NCBI GenBank assembly: GCA_032718475.1
Contig: JAUCBJ010000174.1
Coordinates: forward strand, 1 to 64,000
Length of the DNA: 64,000 nt
Source of the DNA: Nemertoderma westbladi
Taxonomy: Eukaryota > Xenacoelomorpha > Nemertodermatida > Nemertodermatidae
Direction: 5' to 3'
The position numbers were made by a program, and so were the translations under genes. Shown one piece after another: positions 10,422 through 20,304 of this stretch; position 1 is the stretch's first letter, and the number at the start of each line of letters is the position of its first letter. The notes under the pieces are model-generated. The model saw only the letters and a list, made by a program, of their open reading frames with translations, searched no databases and had not been told where the DNA came from.

Positions 10422-11612
10422 TGTAAAGGCTTTTGCGGATCTAACTAGTTATTTTCCCCGTAAAGTACTCTGTAGGTGTTTTAACGGACATAAAAAGCCG
10501 TTTCCTTACTGTACCGGTGTTTTAGTGGACATAAAAGCCATTTCTTCTATATGTGTACTTTAGCGGACATAACTAACTGTGTACTTTAGCGGACATAACT
10601 AGCGATCTTATGTCGCAATAGCCAAAATCCTCTTGATACAGTGTAGTTACTATGACGACGGCTAACAGCTGATCTGTACACGTGGAGCTTTTTCTTTGTT
10701 CTCTGTCGTTTCTTTGTTCGGTCGACCAATCAGAGCGTTTTTTGACTCTGTGTTGGAGGTTGTATACAGAAACTCATGAATTGAGTCAGTATGTGTATTT
10801 TGTCCACAGCCAGAAGACCGGCTTTGGAACCTCTGTGTTTTCAGTCTTTAGCCCAACATTAGTAGGCTTAATTATAGAACGTATATCTGTTATCTTACAA
10901 ACCACAATTCATATCATACACAATTCATCCGTAACATTTGTACTGCTATTTACTGTCGGTTATTCATTATATCAGTTGATGGAATATTATTATATTTGGA
11001 TAATATCGATAAATTAATCATAAAACCCTCAATCTTCTTGATATACTGAAGGTAAGAGAGACCGGTTACATATAACGATTGCGACTTACATTAAAGTGGT
11101 TTTGAAGTGAATCTAATGCTATTTCATAGGCACTACATGTATTGGTTGTTGTTCTCTTTATATGTGACTAAAATTAGTGAAGGTCGGCAGATCGGTGTGC
11201 AGCATTGTGCAGTATTGTGTATGATTGTGACTGATAACAAAGCATCTCCTAAAGAATGCGCCATATACGTGAATCCATAGCCATCCCGTTGTGTCTAGTT
11301 TAAGTCATAACTCTGTTTACATATTTAGAGCGCCACGTCCTAAAGGAACTGTTAATATTTCCCGAAAGTGAATAATATTTGTCAGAGATTATATATTACG
11401 ATCAGTCGAATAATACAGTAGGCCTACACCGCAATAAGGTTAGGCTTCCGAATCCAGTCTCCCGGGTATATCCAGCGGGTGAATGGTCGCGCATAGACTG
11501 GCTTCGGCTAATGTAGTGTATCAAATACTCGTCATAGGCTAAAGTCGATTTATTATCTAGAAGACATCCCAATTTGGCAGGTTAAACTGCTAAAGGTCTG
11601 AAAGCGCGAACA
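10422..11612 (+). repeat. LTR-like repeat, copy R2
   Basis: This is the second copy of the 1.2-kb repeat at 1,141-2,374. It starts TGTAAAGGCTTTTG and ends GCGCGAACA. Near its left end are repeated units TTTAGCGGACATAA (10,560-10,600). No open gag-like frame precedes it; instead it abuts the minus-strand LINE, so it may be a solo LTR inserted there. The flanking bases do not show a matching target duplication. Confidence 0.5.
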
Positions 11613-11886
11613 ATAACAGATATTGCTTCTGTATTGCAGTAGGCAATAAAGCTGAAGTACCGGTCAACCGGTACCTAGTAGGCCTGACTACCTAACCACC
11701 CGGACCGGTACCTACAGCAGTACAGGTACAGCAGTATTATTCGATTTTGATAATTATATACCGGTAGGTCTTAATAAGTAATCGGGGACGCCTGGTTTTT
11801 ATTGGGATTTTACTTATTTCTGTCAGTTTTATTTATTTGTAGGCCAATATTGAGCAGAAGGCGTGTAAGCCTGCTCAGATTGTACA

Positions 11887-12472
11887 GATAATTTGTAGGC
11901 TGGACTGTTGTCTGACTGTTGTTAAGTCTGAAGGAGACTGTAGTGTGTGTAGAGCGTATGTCCGAAAAAGTACTAGTTAGGAAAGTAGGGGCTTCCAGTG
12001 CTGTGAGGTAAACCCCCTCGAAAGAATAAGTCGTACTACTCGGTTAGAACGCATACTAACTAACCATTTCGGAGTCTGCATATACTGTAGTTTGTTTAGG
12101 CTTGATAGTAGTCTGCCAGCGTTTGGTCTGTATTTTGTTTGTGTAGTTTGTACTGGGTAGCGTAATATTTCTTATTTAGATAATTTGTAGGCTGGATTTT
12201 GTCTGGCTGTTGTTAGGTCTGAAGAGATTTCGGTGTGTGTAGAGTGTATGTCCGATAAAGTGCCAGTTGGGAACGTAGGGGCTTCCAGTGCTGTGAGGTA
12301 AACCCCCTCGAAAGAATAAGTCGTCCTACTCGGTTAGAACGCATACTAACTAACCATTTCGGAGTCTGCATATACCGTAGTTTGTTTGGGCTTGATAGTA
12401 GTCTGTCAGTATTTGGTCTGCATTTTGTTTGAGTAGTCTGTACGCGTAGCGTAATATTTATTATTCAGAGTT
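11887..12472 (+). repeat. 292-bp tandem duplication
   Basis: GATAATTTGTAGGCTGGA begins at 11,887 and again at 12,179. Between and after them the blocks GGGGCTTCCAGTGCTGTGAG, AAACCCCCTCGAAAGAATAA and CATTTCGGAGTCTGCATATA repeat with few differences. Two copies, period 292. Confidence 0.9.
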
Positions 12473-13411
12473 TATGCGATTATTCGCAACATTCATATCC
12501 CCAAGTTAATTCCTACAGTAATTGTGCTTGTTATACATACCGTTATAGTTAAATTAACCCCGGTACTACATCAGGGCTGTTTGGCGTAGGTAAAGACTGG
12601 TGATTTTGTGCCCCGGTCACTCCAGCAGATACCGTGGTTCTTTTAGCTGTTCAAGTATTTCTAACTACTGATTATTTGTTGTATAAGTACTTGTACCTAA
12701 TTTAGGGTTTAGTGTACAGTGCTTTCCGAAGGCAATTAGTGTGTAGGCAGTATATTTGTGTTGTAAAGTGGTTAATAGGCACGTTGGTTCTGGTAGACCG
12801 CGGTAATTAACTTCTAGGTAGGAACACTCCGTGATACATAACGTAGTACTTATAGCGATACGGCTATAAGTCGTCAGACGGTGGTATTTTTCCTATCTGG
12901 ACAACGCAGTATATTTACTACTACTTATTATTTTCAAATACCGTAGTACCCTGTCCGTTGTAATAACCAGATATTCTAACCCTTTGTTAGGCTGGTTTGT
13001 AGACTTCTTGTAAAATTACCCTAAAAATTTGTACGTGTAATTTTTGTATTTATTTAGAGATTGTAATCTCACCCCGAATTGTATGTAATTTGTAGTATTA
13101 AGTAACTTAGGTAAATTAGAATTATTTGTTTTAGTGTCCAACAAGTAGCACTTCACTGAGAGCGTACAGCTTCTGTGTAGTGACTCTTTCCCAGAAATAA
13201 TAACATTTATTTCAAATATTGACAAAACCCATTAAAACGGGTATATATATTATAAATCAACTCAAACCGATTTATAAAATAGTAGGCCTGACATACAACA
13301 ATTAGGTCTCAATATCAGTTGGACTACTGCTTAAATAACGGTAATAAAGTAAGTTAAAGTAACCAAGTAACCCCTAAAATTCAGAAATTCAATTATTCTA
13401 AAATAATTGAC

Positions 13412-13670
13412 ATACCGGTATTTACAATAGGCTTATTATATTTATTTCTATAAATTTAGGCTGAAATTATACCGGTATTCTGTAATTAATTCTAGTCAAT
13501 AATTATACTTATATATACTATAAGTGTAAGCTGTATACCGGTATTCACGATAGGCCTATTATATATATTTATATATTTGTGCTAAAATTATATACCGGTA
13601 TTCTGTGACAAACCTAGTCTGTAATAATACTTATATATATATACTATAAGCATACCGGTATTCTAATATA
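13412..13670 (+). repeat. About 120-bp imperfect tandem repeat
   Basis: ATACCGGTATT recurs at 13,412, 13,534 and 13,652, with shared intervening blocks (ATAGGC, TTATATATACTATAAG, ATACCGGTATTCTGT). AT-rich and close upstream of the gag start at 13,801. Confidence 0.8.
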
Positions 13671-13800
13671 TTATATATATATATCACGCTACACTGAGTA
13701 GCAGTATCAGTAATTAATTACTAGGTTAACAGTTGATACTGAATTACTAGACTTGCTTTAACTGTAATATAGCAGTAGGCATTCAACTGTACAAACAAAC

Positions 13801-14355
13801 ATGTCTGACACAAAGCAAAACCTGTCAGACAGCCTCCTAGATACAACCATCTGTGACCCAGACAGGAGTGTGGAACGTGTGAGACCGAAGTTCAACTCAC
13901 CTCCTACTGTAAGAAATATCATCCCTCCAGTAGTAATATCAGACCCTAGGCTAGTCCAATATCGTAGGTCTATCATAGGCACTCGAGCTCAGGTCAAGCG
14001 AGACCAATAAGCAGCGGAACAGCAGCAACACTCGAGCCGAGAACTTATTTCTCAGCGGCCCGACAGCTCCAGTAGTGAGGATACTGTAGAGCTGACACCC
14101 GAGCACGGAGCAAAGATGACAGATGCGGTTTATTCGGATCCCCTTCTCATCCTTCCTGCAGCCGTACTCACTAGGGTATTGATTGCAGTGGAGGAACACC
14201 AGATTGATTGGGCGAGAAGTAAGCGATCGACCAAGGATAGTTATGCGGGATATACACGGGAAGAACTGAAGTCTATTGTCGAGTCGCAATGGAACTTCCC
14301 CGGACCCGGACTACCGTTTGACTTATAGGAAGCTGCCTGGGAAGACATACACAGG
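13801..14355 (+). pseudogene. N-terminal part of BEL-type Gag with two in-frame stops
   Basis: An ATG at 13,801 opens MSDTKQNLSDSLLDTTICDP, in the same frame as the long ORF that starts at 14,356. Only two stops separate them: TAA at 14,008-14,010 and TAG at 14,326-14,328. The sequence between reads sensibly (REELKSIVESQWNFPGPGLP before the TAG). I infer that the original Gag began at 13,801 and that this copy has two nonsense changes. Programmed readthrough is an alternative but would have to work twice. Confidence 0.6.
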
Positions 14356-17300
14356 ATGGGAGTAATGAAAGAAACCATTGATCCAGCTGTGTGGAAGAGG
14401 TCAGCAGCAGGATACGTACAGGGATTCTTCAGCTCAATGGAGCGATTAGAAGAACAATTGTTTAGACAACCACAAGGACCTCAAGAGCAGGGAGAGCTGC
14501 TTTATCAAGTTAGAGAAAGAGTTCTAAGAATCCGACTAATCTTATCTGCCTTTGAGGAGGCTTCGAAAAGAAGACAAGACACGTCGTTGCAAGTTGCCGT
14601 AAAGACTTGGTTACAGCGGGTGAGTCTCCAAGTTCAAAGAACTGCCCCGTGGAAATCCCAGTTGGATGAGCGCTCAACCCTTGGAGAATCAACAGACGCT
14701 ACCTTTTCCCAAGTGGAAAGTGAAGCGACAGCAGAGAAACCGCATAAGAGGGATGCTATTGACATCTATCTGTCAGACTATCAACGCTTTGTAGGTGATG
14801 AAGAGTTGAGAAGAAGGCTGGAGGGACTAAGCCCTAATAGTGAAGGAGCCAAGCTTGTGTTGGACGCAATCGATGTGGATATGTTAGCTGCGAACCAAGC
14901 TAAATTCAATGAAAGTATCCGCATCACTAAGGTTCAAGAGGATCAAGTAAGGAAAAAACGTATCGAAGACAGAAAGATAGCGGCAGCAGCAGAGGCAGAA
15001 GCAGAAAGAAAAGCGGCAGAAGTGGATAGAAAAGCGGCAGAGGCAGCGGCAGAGGCAAAAGCGGCAGCGGCAGAGGCAAAAGCGGCAGCTGCAGCAGTAG
15101 AAGCGGAAAGAAAAGTGGCAGCGGCAGAAGCAAAAGCGGCAGCGGCAGAATCAGAAAGAAAAGCGGCAGCGGCAGCAGTAGAAGCGGAAAGAAAGCGAGC
15201 AGTGGCAGAAGCAGAACGAAGAGCATCTGAAGAGACAACCCAACTAGAGTTGGAAAATCTTCAAGAGAGGCAGGACAACTTCAATAAACAGTTAACAGCT
15301 AGTCAAAGGCAGATGATGAGTCGATCTACTCCCAAACGACAGGGATTTACATCATCTGATGAAGGCGATACCACAGACCTTGAAGGCGGAGGAAATAGAT
15401 CTCGTCTAAGTAGGCGTAGAAGAATGTCCCACCGTCAGAAATTGCCTGATTTGCCCCCAGCTGTTAGAAAGCAACTAACTAACCCAGACTTAGGTAGTAC
15501 AGAACACACAGACCAAATAATTAAAATAGAAAGACTCCCTACTATAGTAGATGAGCCTGAAATAATTAGGCCTGTTCTCGAAGCCACCCCTTCGATGATA
15601 GAGACACCTGTACTCCCTGAACCTACCTCTAAATTCCCTCTGCACAGCACTAAGCTACCTGTGCCCCACAGAACCACCCTTGAAAATGTTCATGTCCTGG
15701 ACTCCGAGCGAAATATTAATGATTTGTCGCCCGTTGTCCCTCGTCCGCCCGCTACAATGTTGGCGCCTCCCGCTTCGGCGGTCGAGTGGGTAGATGAGGG
15801 ACGACGGGAGATGGGTCTCCTGCTCGGGCAGCTGAGGGAACACCGTTCCCACTCCTCTCAGCAAGTCCAGGAGATGGAGGGGACTGTGCAGCAGTTAAAG
15901 GGAACAATTAGAGAGAGTAGGTTAGAGTTGCAAGAAGTGCAGCAAAGTATCGCGTTAGAACGCGATAAATTAGTAAATACACAAAAGGGCATACCACCAC
16001 CCCCTGTAACAATGTGTCAACCTGTTAGGTCTGAAGTATTTCATGCGCAAGGTGTGGAGCCTACACGCATCTATACTGCTAGCGAAGTGGAAACTCCTAT
16101 AGTAAACCCTATTAAGGGTAATTATAAACCTGTTGACAATGATATCCCATATAGACTTGATAATAATCCGAGAAATTTATATACCGATAACTCGATATTA
16201 AATAACATGATGGCCCAAGAAAGTTTTACGCATCAAATGGCTAGAACCGAAGCCCGTCAAGCGGTAAAGGTGGGAGAGATCGTCAAGTTCAATGGAGATG
16301 AGATGAAATGGTTACCTTTTAATGAATATTATAAAGATAACATACAGAACTCTGTGCTATCTAACGGAGAGAAACTTAGATTCCTCATCGAGTGCTTGGA
16401 AGGATCTCCCAAGTTAATGGCGTTAAAGTTTATTGGACATCCAGATGGATTAAGACAAGTTTGGGATACCCTAAACATCAGGTATGGTAATAGGAATAAC
16501 ATAGCTAGGTATTTATATGCGAAATTAATGGCGCCCCGAAAGTTTCTTAGCAGCGGGATTATAGAGTTTTCCGACGAGATTCAAGAGATCTGTAGACAAC
16601 TAGATTGGTTAGGTAAGTCTCATGAATACCAGAATTCTATGGTTGTAGGAGCCTTAGCATCTACTTTGCCCAAGGGTGGAGTAGGTACACGCTGGGACAA
16701 GAAAGTGTTATATATGATGGAACAACAACGAAGAGACCCTACCATGGCTGATCTCATGTCATTCTTAGATGGAGAGGTAAAATTACAGCTCCTAAAGCAG
16801 TCCAGAGAGAAGACACCGGAAAATAAGGTAAGTGAGAAACCCGTTTCTAGGAGAAAGGTAATACCAGTGTGTTATACAGACGACGGCGAAAGCCAGGCTT
16901 CTCAAGAGGAAGACAGCGGGAAAGACACTGAAAGATCTTACTATGACAACAAAGCGCCTAAGGACGTAAGTAAATTCAAGTCTCGAACCAATGACAGGAG
17001 AGAACAGGTAAGAAAAACTCCTCCTACGTCTCCTAAGAGAATTCATGTAAGAAAGCCCGAGGAAAGAACGAGTGTGCACAATGTTACCCAAAGTAAGGTA
17101 AGTAACATCAAACCAAAATGTGTGCTGTGCGACGGGCCCCACCGTTTGAATGTGTGTGATAAATTCCTAAAGAAATCATTAAAGGATAGACGAGAAGTCA
17201 TGTGGGATAAGCGGTTGTGTTATAATTGCCTCAGACGAGGACACCAACGGCGAACCTGTTACTCCGACGCAAGGTGTGCAAAGTGCGGCGCAAAACATCA

Positions 17301-18858
17301 TATCTTGTTGCACACTGAATTCGAACGAAACAGCCCGAGTCAGGTAAGTGAGTCCGAACTACATGTCCAATTCAGTGATGTGAACGACACTGACCAAAGT
17401 TCTGAGATGGAAGGATTCTATACGGACGAATTCTCCGACGAAAACGAATCCTGTTACCTGATAAATACCGCAGTGTATCGAGCACTTACGTATGAAAAGG
17501 ACACCGACAGCGAGCTCCCCCTAACTACTTCTGACCGACAACCATCTTGGAAAGCACCAACTTCCAATGTAGGAATCCGAGAATTTCCTGTAGTGCAGTT
17601 AAGGGTCCACGGACCTACAAGGAGTTATATAGTGAATGCCCTCCTTGACTCCGGTAGCACAGGAACATTCATCGACAAAGAACTAGCCGAAGACATCTTT
17701 GCTGGACAACCCAAGTTCCGAACTAAGTTAAACATGTCAGGAATTATGCAGGTTTGGAAATCTACAGTAATAGCGGATTATTATGTAGGTGCGTTGTCCA
17801 CCCCCCAGGATGAACTAGGAGAACACAGCATAAGGTCAGTAAAAATGGTGGCGATAAAGAACTTCGCTACCAGCCAAGTAGAACCTTATAACTGGGATGA
17901 GGACGATTCCACCCAGCAGCTTAATATACCTAGATTCAACACAGATTACCCTGGAGTGCAAATACTCATCGGCCAAAATGCGCATGAGGCGCTTGAGACA
18001 TTGGAGAAACGGCCTGCTCAACCGCAACCACTACAAGCCTATGCGGGAAGAACTAGAGTAGGTTGGTACTTTACTGGCCCTTCCCGTAGAACTCTTATGG
18101 AAAGATTACCAAAAGAACAGGTATATCAATTAAGTGAATGGGAAGTGGAGAGCAGTGAAGTTGACGACCCAACTGAGGGAACACCATACTCCTCAGATAA
18201 TGACGATATTAACTCTAATGTAGATCAATGGAGATATTGCCCCGAGACGATTAATCTAGCCGACATCGCTTCCAGAGGAGCAACTCCTCAAGAACTGACA
18301 GATACTCCAGACTGGTTAGGTGGACCCGACTTCCTAAGTAAAGAAGATGAATGGCCTCCCCATCTTACCACGGCTGAGATTAGACAAGCCAAGGGAGCGG
18401 AGAAAGTCAAACCTAAAACCCGGACGAGTAAATCAAGGTTATTTAAACCCGTGATAGATCTGTCTGTATTACACATTGCCAGGGACGACGCTGTGGATCT
18501 AAACTCCCCCACCGCGAACCGATCTGTTGTGGAGATCAGAGAGAGAGACTGGAGATCTGGAACACCAGACGTCTCGCCGGGACTCTCACCTCTCCTGCCG
18601 GGAGCGATGGACCACTATAGATCCTGGAATCGGCTTTGTAAGGCCGTCGTGTATTTGAAGCGATGTTTCTATCGTCACTATTCCAGGACGAAGAGGAAAC
18701 CTGGAATTGTCTTCGAGACACAGCAGCTCAATCGCCCAGTTGGTCGTTTATGTTTACTGGAAAGAGACCGAGAACTGTCCGGAAACTATGGAAGGCAAGA
18801 TACTCTTCCCACGACCACCTCCCTAATCCAACAAACATCTAGGGACTCCCCAACGTAA
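14356..18858 (+). CDS. BEL/Pao-type Gag-protease polyprotein lacking RT and integrase core
   Basis: An unbroken 1,500-codon frame. Order of parts: N-terminal Gag; an Ala/Glu/Lys-rich coiled coil (about residues 208-295); a Gag capsid-like region (KFNGDEMKWLPFNEYYKDNI near residue 645); three Cys/His knuckles typical of BEL/Pao elements (CVLCDGPHRLNVC near 922, CYNCLRRGHQRRTC near 955, CAKCGAKHH near 975); and an aspartic protease active site ALLDSGSTGTFID near 1,095 with GVQILIGQNAHEAL after it. Then, with no RT palm motifs, the chain jumps to the end of the RNase H region (WRYCPETINLADIASRG near 1,292), to the pre-integrase segment HYRSWNRL (near 1,419), and to an integrase-tail-like end (NRPVGRLCLLERDRE). 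Two large deletions have thus been made without losing the frame. A full Pao polyprotein would be several hundred residues longer. Probably a non-autonomous element moved by proteins from a full copy. Confidence 0.8.
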   Translation: MGVMKETIDPAVWKRSAAGYVQGFFSSMERLEEQLFRQPQGPQEQGELLYQVRERVLRIRLILSAFEEASKRRQDTSLQVAVKTWLQRVSLQVQRTAPWKSQLDERSTLGESTDATFSQVESEATAEKPHKRDAIDIYLSDYQRFVGDEELRRRLEGLSPNSEGAKLVLDAIDVDMLAANQAKFNESIRITKVQEDQVRKKRIEDRKIAAAAEAEAERKAAEVDRKAAEAAAEAKAAAAEAKAAAAAVEAERKVAAAEAKAAAAESERKAAAAAVEAERKRAVAEAERRASEETTQLELENLQERQDNFNKQLTASQRQMMSRSTPKRQGFTSSDEGDTTDLEGGGNRSRLSRRRRMSHRQKLPDLPPAVRKQLTNPDLGSTEHTDQIIKIERLPTIVDEPEIIRPVLEATPSMIETPVLPEPTSKFPLHSTKLPVPHRTTLENVHVLDSERNINDLSPVVPRPPATMLAPPASAVEWVDEGRREMGLLLGQLREHRSHSSQQVQEMEGTVQQLKGTIRESRLELQEVQQSIALERDKLVNTQKGIPPPPVTMCQPVRSEVFHAQGVEPTRIYTASEVETPIVNPIKGNYKPVDNDIPYRLDNNPRNLYTDNSILNNMMAQESFTHQMARTEARQAVKVGEIVKFNGDEMKWLPFNEYYKDNIQNSVLSNGEKLRFLIECLEGSPKLMALKFIGHPDGLRQVWDTLNIRYGNRNNIARYLYAKLMAPRKFLSSGIIEFSDEIQEICRQLDWLGKSHEYQNSMVVGALASTLPKGGVGTRWDKKVLYMMEQQRRDPTMADLMSFLDGEVKLQLLKQSREKTPENKVSEKPVSRRKVIPVCYTDDGESQASQEEDSGKDTERSYYDNKAPKDVSKFKSRTNDRREQVRKTPPTSPKRIHVRKPEERTSVHNVTQSKVSNIKPKCVLCDGPHRLNVCDKFLKKSLKDRREVMWDKRLCYNCLRRGHQRRTCYSDARCAKCGAKHHILLHTEFERNSPSQVSESELHVQFSDVNDTDQSSEMEGFYTDEFSDENESCYLINTAVYRALTYEKDTDSELPLTTSDRQPSWKAPTSNVGIREFPVVQLRVHGPTRSYIVNALLDSGSTGTFIDKELAEDIFAGQPKFRTKLNMSGIMQVWKSTVIADYYVGALSTPQDELGEHSIRSVKMVAIKNFATSQVEPYNWDEDDSTQQLNIPRFNTDYPGVQILIGQNAHEALETLEKRPAQPQPLQAYAGRTRVGWYFTGPSRRTLMERLPKEQVYQLSEWEVESSEVDDPTEGTPYSSDNDDINSNVDQWRYCPETINLADIASRGATPQELTDTPDWLGGPDFLSKEDEWPPHLTTAEIRQAKGAEKVKPKTRTSKSRLFKPVIDLSVLHIARDDAVDLNSPTANRSVVEIRERDWRSGTPDVSPGLSPLLPGAMDHYRSWNRLCKAVVYLKRCFYRHYSRTKRKPGIVFETQQLNRPVGRLCLLERDRELSGNYGRQDTLPTTTSLIQQTSRDSPT

Positions 18859-19130
18859 CATCGTCTGGAGTGGGTGTGTGACTATATTATTTTATATTTG
18901 TTTTTATTATTTTATATTTATGTATGTATTATTATGTAATTTTATTATAATCGTTTTCTTTAATTTTATTTAGTAGAATGTTATTTTAGCGATTATTTAG
19001 TAGATTAGTGCAATGTATATTAGTGTTTATTATTTAATTACTTATATATTATATATTTAGTGCGACGGCGAGAAATAATTCTTTTTCTCTTTCCTTACTG
19101 TCCGTATTACATTACAAATACGTAACTACA
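18859..19130. other. Possible 3' LTR or UTR of the BEL-type element
   Basis: AT-rich sequence follows the stop (TTTTATATTTGTTTTTATT and similar). No 5' counterpart was found upstream of the gag ORF, so an LTR call is not secure. It runs to the left target duplication of the P-like transposon at 19,131. Read on the minus strand it continues the frame of the interrupted ORF at 26,411-26,764 for about eight more codons to a TAA. Confidence 0.35.
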
Positions 19131-19166
19131 GCTGCAGCAGCCCACTAAATTTAGTGGGCCTACTTG

Positions 19167-20304
19167 ATTCTCTTTATAAATAATGGTTGTTTCTTAATTA
19201 CTTCCTACAAGAAGCTTCTAATAACTTAGTTAAATAAAGAAATTAATTAAAGAGAAATCAGGAGTTCTCTACGCTGTCGCTTGTCTGTCCTTTATTATGT
19301 TTTATGCCTACAACTGTACTATCACTCACTGTTAGTCAGTTCAGCAGTTAGTTCAGTAGTTACCGGTATCTGATAGCCTCGGTCCTGTAGTCTATTATGT
19401 ATTACTGTATTATTTCTGTGTAGTGTTATTATTGCATAATTTGCAATAATATGCTGTATTGGCCATACAGGCATACAGCAATAATACTGTAATAGAGATG
19501 CTGCACTCGACCTGTCGACGCAGCCAGTGGCCGGCGTCAAAATATTTTTATTACTGTATTAGGGCCTATCTGCCTATTGTATTATTACTGTATTATCGGT
19601 AGGCCTAATTATTAATACTTTTTTTACACCTGGCAGCCTGGCTGAGCATTTCACAGAGCCGGCGCAGGATTTTGTGCACCGGGCCACCCCCACCTGGCGT
19701 GGCTTCGCACTGATCCGGCGCAAGATTTTTTGCACCAGGCGCCGCGTTTGGCGCAGGAAATAAAACTTTTCAACAGGGCCCTTACCGCCGTACCTACCTG
19801 CCTAGCCTACTATATCTACAGACCAGTTTGGCATCAGTTGGGCGACATATACACTCCGTCCACCGTCAGTCCGTCCGTTTTTGCCTCTTTGTTATAGGCT
19901 AGGCTTCTATTAGGCCTACCTGATTACACTACCAGTAGGCTAAATTTATATTGCTGTATTAGATAGATAGATTTATTTATACATTATGTAAAAACAATAA
20001 CAAATACACCAAACAATGTACCGGTATAAAGGTATTGTCCAACATAACATATAGGATTACCCCTAAAGCTTTGCAGCTTATTTCCAAGGGGGTCCTTTAT
20101 GTTACTTGGTTACAAATACAATATTACACTACGCTAACCTAAAACCAATATAAAATGTGATTACACTATGTACATGTACAACTTTACCGAGAGCGTGACA
20201 ATGCCCGACTCTACGAAGATGTAATGTACAGAACAATTTATTATAAAACGTATTTACAGCATAAATAGTAAATAATTAATAAGCTATGTTTAACTAAATA
20301 TATA
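19167..20304. other. 5' non-coding part of the P-like element
   Basis: No gene is visible. Contents: AT-rich DNA, a repeated GCCGGCGCA(G/A)GATTT...TGCACC motif near 19,660-19,735, and a probable minus-strand LINE tail at 19,966-20,120. Confidence 0.45.
19966..20120 (-). repeat. Probable CR1/L2-type LINE 3' tail, minus strand
   Basis: Read on the minus strand this gives GGACCCCCTTGGAAATAAGC, TGCAAAGCTTTAGGGGT and, at the end, ATGTATAAATAAATCTATCT followed by a short TCTA repeat. LINEs of the CR1/L2 group commonly end in such an AATAAA-plus-tetranucleotide tail. No coding sequence is attached, so it is a strongly 5'-truncated copy. Confidence 0.45.

Larger units (their letters stand above)
11613..13800. 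other. Non-coding leader upstream of the BEL-type ORF
   Basis: No protein gene is seen. Two tandem duplications lie here: one of 292 bp (11,887-12,472) and one of about 120 bp (13,412 onward). The region may be the 5' LTR and leader of the downstream gag-protease element, but I could not match any part of it to the sequence after 18,858, as true LTR pairs should. ACCGGT palindromes are frequent. Confidence 0.4.

Noticed and set aside
14927-15238. Minus-strand 103-codon Leu/Pro-rich ORF
   Set aside because: It is the antisense of the Ala/Glu/Lys coiled-coil codons (GCGGCAGAG...) of the BEL-type Gag.
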